Part shown: one piece after another, positions 24,285 through 31,022 of the stretch
How positions within the stretch are numbered: the stretch's first letter is position 1
Layout: each line of letters begins with the position of its first letter
NCBI GenBank assembly: GCA_013288215.1
Contig: JABDCI010000006.1
Coordinates: 1-40,605 of the forward strand
Reading direction: 5' to 3'
DNA: 40,605 bases
DNA from: Verrucomicrobiota bacterium
Lineage (GTDB): Bacteria; Verrucomicrobiota; Verrucomicrobiia; JABWAM01
Made by a program: the position numbers and the translations under genes
The notes under the pieces: model-generated
Database searches by the model: none
Seen by the model: the letters and a program-made list of their open reading frames with translations, nothing else
Told to the model about the DNA's origin: nothing

Positions 24285-25346
24285 ATGAGTTTCATTGAAT
24301 CTATTTTTGAGAAAGTGCGGCAACACCCCAAACGCATCGTCTTTCCCGAAGTGCTTGATGATCGCATCCTGACGGCAGCCATCGAATATGCTACCGCGGG
24401 ACTCGGGACTTCCATCCTCCTAGGCTCCCGCAGCGTCATTCAAAAGCGCGTTTCCGCGTTGCGCCTCAAACTCGATCACGTTCATGTGATCGATCCGCAA
24501 AAGGCGGATGACCTGGAGCATTTTGCGGATGCATTTTCCAAAATCAGGCGCGACAAGGGTCTTGGCAAGGACGAAGCGATTCAGGCCGTGAAACAACCGA
24601 TTTACTTCGCGACCATGATGTTGCACGAAACAAGCGCCGATGGATTGGTCGCCGGTGCAAGCACGACGGCCGCCGCCATTTTGCGCCCCCTCTTCCAAAC
24701 CATTCGTCTTGAGCCTGGGGTCCGTGCAGCTTCCAGCTGCAGCGTCATCCAACTGCCATCTCAAGCATTCGGCGAAAAAGGGGTGATTTACTTCGCCGAT
24801 TGCAGCGTCATTCCAGATCCCACCGCCGATCAGCTTGCGGACATCGCCATCATGTCGGCCAAACTCGCGCGACAGCTCCACGGGATTAAACCGCGTGTCG
24901 CATTCCTTTCCTATTCAACCAAAGGGAGTGCCCGGCATCGTTCGATCGAAAAAATCCTTGCCGCAGTGGCCCTTGCCCGCCAGAAAGCAGACGAAAAAAA
25001 AATTGAAGCTGAGTTTGACGGCGAGCTTCAAGCAGACGCCGCTCTCGTTGCAGAAATTGCTGACCACAAGGCCGCTCATAGCAGTGTTGCCGGTAAGGCC
25101 AATGTGCTCATTTTCCCCGATCTTAATTGCAGCAACATTTGCTCAAAACTCGTCCAACGCCTGGCAGGCGGTACCTTATACGGGCCTATCATGAACGGCC
25201 TGAGCAAGCCAGCGAGCGATCTTTCCCGAGGCTGTACGGTCCATGAAATTCTGGGTTCTGCCGCCATTGTGGCGCTCCAGGCTGTGGAATATCGCAAACT
25301 TTATCCTGACGAAGCGCTGGGCGGCGCCCGCCGTTTTAAATATTGA
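24285..25346 (+). CDS. pta: Phosphate acetyltransferase (short, catalytic-domain form)
   Basis: Encodes 353 residues, matching the single PTA_PTB catalytic domain. It interconverts acetyl-CoA plus phosphate and acetyl phosphate plus CoA in the cytoplasm. Seen: KRIVFPEVLDDRILTAA, ADGLVAGASTTAAAILRPLFQ, IYFADCSVIPDPTADQLADIA, SYSTKGSA, and near the C-terminus NVLIFPDLNCSNICSKLVQR and GPIMNGLSKPASDLSRG, all standard Pta signatures. A 16-nt gap separates it from a P-loop/DRTGG gene resembling the N-terminal part of long Pta enzymes. No acetate kinase gene is in the window. Acylphosphatase at 5605 could also act on acetyl phosphate, but it is in another operon. Confidence 0.93.
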   Translation: MSFIESIFEKVRQHPKRIVFPEVLDDRILTAAIEYATAGLGTSILLGSRSVIQKRVSALRLKLDHVHVIDPQKADDLEHFADAFSKIRRDKGLGKDEAIQAVKQPIYFATMMLHETSADGLVAGASTTAAAILRPLFQTIRLEPGVRAASSCSVIQLPSQAFGEKGVIYFADCSVIPDPTADQLADIAIMSAKLARQLHGIKPRVAFLSYSTKGSARHRSIEKILAAVALARQKADEKKIEAEFDGELQADAALVAEIADHKAAHSSVAGKANVLIFPDLNCSNICSKLVQRLAGGTLYGPIMNGLSKPASDLSRGCTVHEILGSAAIVALQAVEYRKLYPDEALGGARRFKY

Positions 25347-25362
25347 TTTTTCCTGATGTCGT

Positions 25363-26499
25363 ATGGCTTTTCAGCCTGAAAACCGCGTCACGCCCCGTAT
25401 TTTCATTGCGGCGACGCGGATGAATGATGGGAAGACCACGCTCGCCCTTGCGCTGATCTCGGCTTTGAAGGAACGCGGCCTTCGAATAGGGTTTATCAAG
25501 CCTGTGGGGCAACGGTTTGTGGAAGTCGACGGCCAGAAAATCGACGAAGATTCCGTCCTGATCAATCAAGTTTTCGGGGGGACAGATCCCATCGCGGAAA
25601 TGAGTCCTGTCGCGGTCGAGCCCGAGTTTACGCGCAAATATCTGTTGAGCGGAAATCACGAAGCCATGGTGAAACGGATCATGCGCGCCTTTGATCGCGT
25701 CGCCTGGGAAAAAGAGTTCGTCGTTATTGAAGGCACAGGGCATGCTGGAGTGGGTTCGGTCTTTGATTTGTCCAATGCCAAGGTCGCCAAGCTTCTCGGC
25801 TCCAAAGTCATCCTGGTGACACAGGGAGGCATTGGCAGGCCGATTGATGAAGTGGCATTGAACAAAGCGGTCTTCGATCAACTCCAAGTTCCCCTCCTCG
25901 GCGTCGTCGTCAACAAGGTGATGCCCGACAAACTCACGCAGGTGACCGACTTTGCCCGCAAAGGATTGAAGCGCATCGGGGTGGACCTGCTCGGTGTCAT
26001 CCCGCGCATCCTCGAACTGGAAAATCCCACGCTCATCCAGATTTGCGATCAATTAGGAGCCCGGTTTATTCATGGGGAGAACAGTGCAAATCGGCGTGTC
26101 GGCCGCGTCATCGTGGGCGCGATGAGTTCACGCAATGCCATCGATCACTTCCTGCCGGGCACCTTGGTGATCACTCCTGGCGACCGGGAAGATCTCATCT
26201 TGGCCGCCCTCAGTTCATCGGCATTTGGAGCGACCGTGGAAAGTCTGGCTGGCATTGTTCTGTCGGACGATCTCCTGCCCCATCGAAATGTCATGGAAAT
26301 TATCCGCCAATCGCGGCTGCCTGTGATTGCTTCTCATTTGGACAGCTATGCCGTCGCTTCACTCATTCACGATCTCACGGTTAAGACGCGCGCCAGTGAC
26401 GCCGACAAAGTGGCGAAAATCCGTTCGCTTATCCGATCGAATGTCGACATCGAAAAAATCTTGAAAGCTGCCGATGTGACGGAAACCGCTGTCAGTTGA
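25363..26499 (+). CDS. P-loop (BioD/CobB-like) plus DRTGG-domain protein
   Basis: Encodes 378 residues. The N-terminal half is a dethiobiotin-synthetase/CobB-like P-loop domain: ATRMNDGKTTLALAL (Walker A, about 17-31), IGFIKPVGQRF, VVIEGTGHAGVGSVFDLSNA and VILVTQGGIGRPIDEV. The second half (about 230-340) matches a DRTGG domain, with VIVGAMSSRNAIDHFLPGTL and VITPGDREDLILAAL. The same pair forms the regulatory N-terminal region of long Pta proteins such as the E. coli enzyme. Here it is a separate gene placed after pta rather than fused before it. A role as a regulatory partner of Pta is inferred. The last 8 nt overlap the end of the convergent dnaN gene. Confidence 0.87.
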   Translation: MAFQPENRVTPRIFIAATRMNDGKTTLALALISALKERGLRIGFIKPVGQRFVEVDGQKIDEDSVLINQVFGGTDPIAEMSPVAVEPEFTRKYLLSGNHEAMVKRIMRAFDRVAWEKEFVVIEGTGHAGVGSVFDLSNAKVAKLLGSKVILVTQGGIGRPIDEVALNKAVFDQLQVPLLGVVVNKVMPDKLTQVTDFARKGLKRIGVDLLGVIPRILELENPTLIQICDQLGARFIHGENSANRRVGRVIVGAMSSRNAIDHFLPGTLVITPGDREDLILAALSSSAFGATVESLAGIVLSDDLLPHRNVMEIIRQSRLPVIASHLDSYAVASLIHDLTVKTRASDADKVAKIRSLIRSNVDIEKILKAADVTETAVS

Positions 26500-27586
26500 C
26501 ACGCAGCGGCATAATCACATAAAGAAACGGGCCATTGATTTTGAAAACACCTGGACTCAATTCATCCGTCAGTTCAAAAAAAATCTCGTCATTTTCCAGG
26601 TTCCTCAATGGATCCATCATGAAGTCCGGGTTAAAACCAATCGTGAGTTCAGGCCCCTTGTAGTTGATCGCGAGACTCTCCCGTGATTCGCCGACATCTG
26701 GCGAATGCGCCGTGATGCTGAGGTTGTTCTTGGTAAAATGCAATTTGACCGCATGATTCTTTTCATTGACCAAAAGGGAAGCTCGCCGCAACGCAAGGTG
26801 GAGGGTCTCCCGTTCCAAAGAAATGCGTTCTTTTGTCTCGGTCGGGATGACCTGGCGATAATTTGGATATTTTCCTTCGACAAGTTTGCTTACCAGCTGG
26901 GTTCCGTCCATTTCAAACGAGATTTGATTGTCATTGAACGTGATTGCGACCGAACCCTTGTCCTTCATGAGGCGCAACACTTCCATCACCGTTTTGCAGG
27001 GAACGAGAAGCTCGCCCGTGATGTTTTTGGGAAGATCCAGATCATACTCGACCAGCGCAAGGCGCCGGCCATCGGTTGCCACGACCACAAGCTTATCTTC
27101 CTTTAAGCTTAACAAAATCGCGTTCAGTACGTAGCGCGTTTCGTCCGTTGACATGGCATAGGATGTTTTCTTGAGGGCATCACGTAAAATTTTCTGATCC
27201 ACCGTGAATGCCTTTGCATCGGCGAGTTTCGGAAGTTTGGGAAACTCAGATTCCGGCAAGCCCACGATTTTAAAGTGAGACCCACCGCACTGAATCGTGG
27301 CCAGGTTTTTGTCATCGACCTCCATCTCCACTTCGCTATGTGCAAGTTCACGGATAATCGTAAAAAGACGCCGGGCAGGCAAGGTGGTGGATCCTTCGCG
27401 AATAACCTCTGCTTCGATCGTGCAGCGCACGCCCACATCCAAATCTGTCGTCGTGAGAGTAATGCCATCCTTGCTCGCGTGGATCAGAACATTGGAAAGA
27501 ATAGGCAGCGTGCTTCGCGAACTGACGACATTTTGGACTTGCTGCAACCCATCAAGAAATTTTTCTTTTGAGAAGCGTAATTTCAT
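26492..27586 (-). CDS. dnaN: DNA polymerase III beta subunit (sliding clamp)
   Basis: Encodes 364 residues, the normal length of the clamp, which forms a dimeric ring holding polymerase III on DNA. Seen: VVSSRSTLPILSNVLI and LTTTDLDVGV in domain 1, TRYVLNAILLSL and VVATDGRRLAL in domain 2, KLVEGKYPNYRQVIP in domain 3, and the C-terminal GPFLYVIMPLRV, which forms part of the hydrophobic partner-binding pocket. dnaA is not next to it in this window. Upstream lies a 728-bp non-coding region with DnaA-box-like sites. The tail overlaps the DRTGG gene by 8 nt on the opposite strand. Confidence 0.97.
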   Translation of the reverse strand: MKLRFSKEKFLDGLQQVQNVVSSRSTLPILSNVLIHASKDGITLTTTDLDVGVRCTIEAEVIREGSTTLPARRLFTIIRELAHSEVEMEVDDKNLATIQCGGSHFKIVGLPESEFPKLPKLADAKAFTVDQKILRDALKKTSYAMSTDETRYVLNAILLSLKEDKLVVVATDGRRLALVEYDLDLPKNITGELLVPCKTVMEVLRLMKDKGSVAITFNDNQISFEMDGTQLVSKLVEGKYPNYRQVIPTETKERISLERETLHLALRRASLLVNEKNHAVKLHFTKNNLSITAHSPDVGESRESLAINYKGPELTIGFNPDFMMDPLRNLENDEIFFELTDELSPGVFKINGPFLYVIMPLRVN

Positions 27587-27676
27587 TCAAGACTCCTGCG
27601 AGTGAATTCTGAAGTTATTCAGAGGTCCTTCTTCATGACAACAGATTAGATATTAAATCATCATCATAGTAAGGGA

Positions 27677-27685
27677 TGTGAATAA
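27677..27685 (-). promoter_or_regulatory. DnaA box
   Basis: TTATTCACA on the minus strand, an exact fit to TTATNCACA. On the same strand it is followed by TCCC and an AT-rich tract. Confidence 0.55.
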
Positions 27686-28285
27686 TGTAAATAGCATTCA
27701 AAAATCTCTTTGTCTGAATCATTTGTGTCATGTTCCGCGGGGTGAATAAAAGAACCGATGACTCAAAATAGCATAGGGGTTTTCCCCATTTCTCATCGAA
27801 GCCGACTTATTCGCAAAGTACTGGGTCCAGAAACGCAGAGAAAAAATGCACCGCCGCGCGGCGCGATGGTGGACAAAAGGAAGCCGCAAGTCCCCCATCT
27901 TTGGATCCGGAAATCCCCGATACGAAGTGGTTGAAAAACAAATACTTAGTTCGTTTAACCGTAATAAAAACGGGTCTTTTAGACTGTTTAAAGGCGACTT
28001 ATTCACGTCCGGCGCCACCCTGTTGAGAAAGGAAAAAAACGAGATGCCACAGGAACAAAGGAACGAAACTGCAAAAAGTGCGCAACAAACTCAGTCATAA
28101 CTAAAAAAAATATTTGCATCTGCAACACACGTAATACAAACCGGATGAGACTGAATTTGTGAAAAGTCAAAAAGTCTGTCGGATTTCCCATTCGAAATAA
28201 GTGAAAATAAAAGGATTTTGTGGGGCGCTCAAAAAAACAGGTACAACGGAAAAAGCGATGACAGACAGGCTTTCTTTTTCACAAC

Positions 28286-28294
28286 TTATTCACA
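28286..28294 (+). promoter_or_regulatory. DnaA box
   Basis: TTATTCACA, an exact fit to TTATNCACA, close to two TTTTTCACA copies (28275-28283 and 28311-28319). Confidence 0.55.
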
Positions 28295-28314
28295 AGGGAG
28301 GTTTGTTCTTTTTT

Positions 28315-29370
28315 TCACAAGGGTTCCATCCAGGGAGAGATGCGTTTTAAGACAGTGTCGGTTTCCAAGTGATTGAGACAATGGTGATGTTCTAAAGGGC
28401 AGACTCGAGAAAAACAGGGTTGGCATTCCAAATCAAGCGAGAGCGTGGCATGGTCCTTCCCCCATGGGCCTGAGCGTTTCCAGGACGTTGACCCGAAGAG
28501 CATGAGAATGTGGGGAACGCCTGTGGCGTTTGCCAAATGCACAGGACCCGTATCAGGGCCAATGACGATTTTGCAACGACGAAAAATTTCGGCAAGAACG
28601 GCGAGCGATGTTTTTCCAACGAGATCCAGCACATGAAGATGGTCTGCGTCGAGGAGCGAAGGAATAAGGGGCACCTCTGCTGAAGAACCGAGCAACAACA
28701 AGCGATGTCTGGCAACGAGAACCTGGATCAATTCCCGCCAGGATGTCACCGGCCAGTTTTTGCTGGGCCATGCACTCCAGGGACAAAGCCCGATCCATTG
28801 CGCCGATCGGTCCTTGGAACCAAGCAAAAGGTCGGCGCGATCGATCGCCTCCTTCGTGGAATTGGGAAGGACATATTCGGCACGAGAAAGATCCGCTCCC
28901 AAGGCTTTCGCAGGTTCAAGATAACGATCCACCAGCGAAAAGGCTGGATCGAACATGGGACGGTCACCGACGAAGTCATTCAGAAAGATGTGGGCGAATT
29001 CACGCGTGCGATTGTGCCCGATCCGGCGCGGCGCGTGACTGAGCCATGTCCAGAGCCCACTTTTAAAAAGGCCTTGCAAATCAATCGCCACGTCAAAACG
29101 TTCTTTTCGAATGGCACCCAATACTTCCTTAAAATTGCGAAACCCTTCCAGCCATGAAGTTGCCGAAGGGGGTGGATTTGATGTCCGCCATTTTCGGTTG
29201 AGTACGAAAAGGCGGTCCAGACAAGGATGTCCATCGAGAAGCGGAAAGCTGGTTTCTTCCACCAGCCAGGAAATCTTCCAGTCTGGAAAGGTTCTTTTCA
29301 AGGCCACAAGACAGGGGATTCCCTGAACGACGTCACCAATTGAGGAAAGCCGGACAATGAGAATCTTCAT
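28315..29370 (-). CDS. Glycosyltransferase family 9 (LPS heptosyltransferase-like)
   Basis: Encodes 351 residues from ATG 29370; the in-frame start at 29424 would lie inside nagB. The N-terminus KILIVRLSSIGDVVQGIP is the GT9 hallmark. VAIDLQGLFKSGLWTWLS, then GLCPWSAWPSKNWP and GPDTGPVHLANATGVPHI in the C-terminal donor domain match ADP-heptose:LPS heptosyltransferases, nearest heptosyltransferase I in style. These act at the inner face of the inner membrane on lipid A-core precursors, consistent with a Gram-negative envelope. The gene follows nagB by 16 nt and ends the recycling operon. The precise acceptor is not determinable. Confidence 0.9.
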   Translation of the reverse strand: MKILIVRLSSIGDVVQGIPCLVALKRTFPDWKISWLVEETSFPLLDGHPCLDRLFVLNRKWRTSNPPPSATSWLEGFRNFKEVLGAIRKERFDVAIDLQGLFKSGLWTWLSHAPRRIGHNRTREFAHIFLNDFVGDRPMFDPAFSLVDRYLEPAKALGADLSRAEYVLPNSTKEAIDRADLLLGSKDRSAQWIGLCPWSAWPSKNWPVTSWRELIQVLVARHRLLLLGSSAEVPLIPSLLDADHLHVLDLVGKTSLAVLAEIFRRCKIVIGPDTGPVHLANATGVPHILMLFGSTSWKRSGPWGKDHATLSLDLECQPCFSRVCPLEHHHCLNHLETDTVLKRISPWMEPL

Positions 29371-29386
29371 ACGGAAGCCAAACCTC

Positions 29387-30169
29387 TCAACGCTGTTGCC
29401 ATTCAGGTTTGTGGTTGTACACAAACCGATAATAATCCTTATGCCGCAGATTTTTTGCAGCAGCTTCGTCCAAGATGACCACGGCCTGCGGATGCATTTG
29501 AAGAATCGAGGCCGGCACCATGGCGCTGACAGCTCCTTCCACCATGCGCTCTACGGCCACAGCCTTCGCATCTCCGAATGCCAGCAAAAGACAGGCGCGC
29601 GCTTCCATAATGGTGCCCACGCCCATGGTAATGGCATAACGCGGAACAGGTTGTCCTGGACTAAAGAATGATTTATTGAAACGCATCGTCTTGTCCGTCA
29701 GCGTTTTCAATCGCGTTCGGGACGATAAAGAGGATGAAGGTTCGTTGAAACCAATGTGCCCGTCCGCGCCGATTCCGAGAATCTGCAGATCGATTCCGCC
29801 AGCTTCGCGAATCGCCGTTTCGTACGCTTGGCAAGCCAAAGGCATGTCTTTGGCCATTCCGTCCGGCATATGAATGTTTTTTGGATCAAGATTCAGGTGA
29901 TCAAACAAGTGCTGCCGCATGAAAGAGTGGTAAGAAGCAGGATTTGCGGGATCAATTCCAACGTATTCGTCGAGGTTAAAAGTCGTTGCCTGTTTGAAGT
30001 CCAGCCCTTCCTCTCGATGCATGCGCACAATTTCGGCATAAAGCGAAATCGGCGTGCTTCCTGTCGGCAGGCCCAGCACGGCCTTGTGCTTGGTGCGAAG
30101 CAGATGTGCTACATGGCGTGCCGCGATGGCGCAGACTGCTTTCGGAGAAGGTTGAATGATCACTTCCAT
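29387..30169 (-). CDS. nagB: Glucosamine-6-phosphate deaminase
   Basis: Encodes 260 residues from ATG 30169, 4 nt after the upstream stop; an in-frame start at 30241 would lie inside the PIG-L gene. It converts glucosamine 6-phosphate to fructose 6-phosphate and ammonia in the cytoplasm. Seen: GLPTGSTPISLY (phosphate loop, about 33-44), FNLDEYVGI with catalytic Asp67, and GIGADGHIGFNEP with Asp136, His138 and Glu143, the E. coli D141/H143/E148 set. KTLTDKT and VPRYAITMGVGTIMEA are also conserved. It follows a MurQ fusion and a PIG-L deacetylase, the order expected for peptidoglycan amino-sugar recycling. Confidence 0.96.
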   Translation of the reverse strand: MEVIIQPSPKAVCAIAARHVAHLLRTKHKAVLGLPTGSTPISLYAEIVRMHREEGLDFKQATTFNLDEYVGIDPANPASYHSFMRQHLFDHLNLDPKNIHMPDGMAKDMPLACQAYETAIREAGGIDLQILGIGADGHIGFNEPSSSLSSRTRLKTLTDKTMRFNKSFFSPGQPVPRYAITMGVGTIMEARACLLLAFGDAKAVAVERMVEGAVSAMVPASILQMHPQAVVILDEAAAKNLRHKDYYRFVYNHKPEWQQR

Positions 30170-30173
30170 GTCT

Positions 30174-31022
30174 TTATGGGGCAAATCGATTGATGCGCGA
30201 CAACACGTCATCCTGCAACCTGCGAATGAAGCCGGCGACATATTCCTGGATTTTCAAACCGTCATTTTGAATCAAGGGCGTGAGATTCATGGCATATTCC
30301 ATCGTGGTGCAGCGATCTGCCTCGCGTGCTGAAAAATAAGTCGCGTTGGCGCGCTTGCGTCCAAGCGTCGCTTCATCATACCGTTTGCCGCGAATTTGGG
30401 AGGAATAGACCGACATGAGCGACTGCATGAAATTCTCATCACCGCTGACATCGAAGATGACCTTGTCTTCGTCCATCATCCAATCAAGGCCCCTCCACAC
30501 TTCGCATCCATATAACGCTTCGGGACGTTTCGCAGCCGGCAATTCACGGATGGCGTCGATCACTGCGATGCACAATGCAACGTGAGTCTCGTGCTTGTCC
30601 GCGGGATTGTGGGTAAAAATCCATTTTGGCGAAGTTGCGCAAAGGATTTCCTTTAAATCGCCAACAAGGTTCGAATTTTCCGGCTGCTTCACGGCCTTGC
30701 TGGAAAAGGAGAGATGGATCATCGCCCCATACTTTCCACGCGTCGCGGCCTGGTTTTGTTCGGCCCGCCTCAACCCGCAAATTTGATCGGCTGAATGGCT
30801 CGCAGGCTCCTTGTCCTGTGGATAGCCACTGCCATCCGTCACGGTAACGCCTGTAAACCAGTTATCGGGATTCTCGCGACATTCCAGGATGGGTTTCCAG
30901 GCCATGAACTCGAGATCGTCAGGGTGTGCGCCAATGCCGAGATGCGTCGTGCGCGTCAGGGCGATTTCGATGGGCGAATGATCCGGAACAAAGAGTTCTG
31001 CACCTGGCTGGCTCCATTTCAT
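30174..31022 (-). CDS. PIG-L/LmbE-family deacetylase
   Basis: Encodes 282 residues from ATG 31022, which overlaps the upstream stop as ATGA; the longer in-frame start at 31211 would lie inside the kinase-MurQ gene. Zinc-binding AHPDD is at 32-36, and the second metal motif HNPADKHETH is at about 138-147 (Asp142, His144, His147). PIG-L enzymes remove the N-acetyl group from GlcNAc-containing substrates using zinc. Sitting between MurQ, which yields GlcNAc 6-phosphate, and NagB, which needs GlcN 6-phosphate, it occupies the step normally done by NagA. That assignment is inference from context. Some bacteria, for example Bacteroidetes, encode NagB fused to an LmbE domain, which fits. Confidence 0.9.
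   Translation of the reverse strand: MKWSQPGAELFVPDHSPIEIALTRTTHLGIGAHPDDLEFMAWKPILECRENPDNWFTGVTVTDGSGYPQDKEPASHSADQICGLRRAEQNQAATRGKYGAMIHLSFSSKAVKQPENSNLVGDLKEILCATSPKWIFTHNPADKHETHVALCIAVIDAIRELPAAKRPEALYGCEVWRGLDWMMDEDKVIFDVSGDENFMQSLMSVYSSQIRGKRYDEATLGRKRANATYFSAREADRCTTMEYAMNLTPLIQNDGLKIQEYVAGFIRRLQDDVLSRINRFAP

Larger units (their letters stand above)
27587..28314. other. Candidate replication origin upstream of dnaN
   Basis: 728 bp without a convincing gene. TTATTCACA (fits TTATNCACA) occurs at 28286-28294 on the plus strand and 27677-27685 on the minus strand. One-mismatch forms are at 27615-27623, 27741-27749 (minus), 27807-27815 and 27999-28007. TTTTTCACA occurs at 28275-28283 and 28311-28319. 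An AT-rich stretch lies at about 27630-27720. dnaN is adjacent and mnmE, often in origin clusters, is about 9 kb away. Gene directions around it do not show a clean leading-strand bias, and dnaA is not here, so this is a candidate only. Confidence 0.55.

Noticed and set aside
27728..28100. Two open frames on opposite strands (27728-28018 minus, 27846-28100 plus) upstream of dnaN
   Set aside because: Neither resembles a known protein; they overlap each other and lie among DnaA-box-like sites, so non-coding is more likely.
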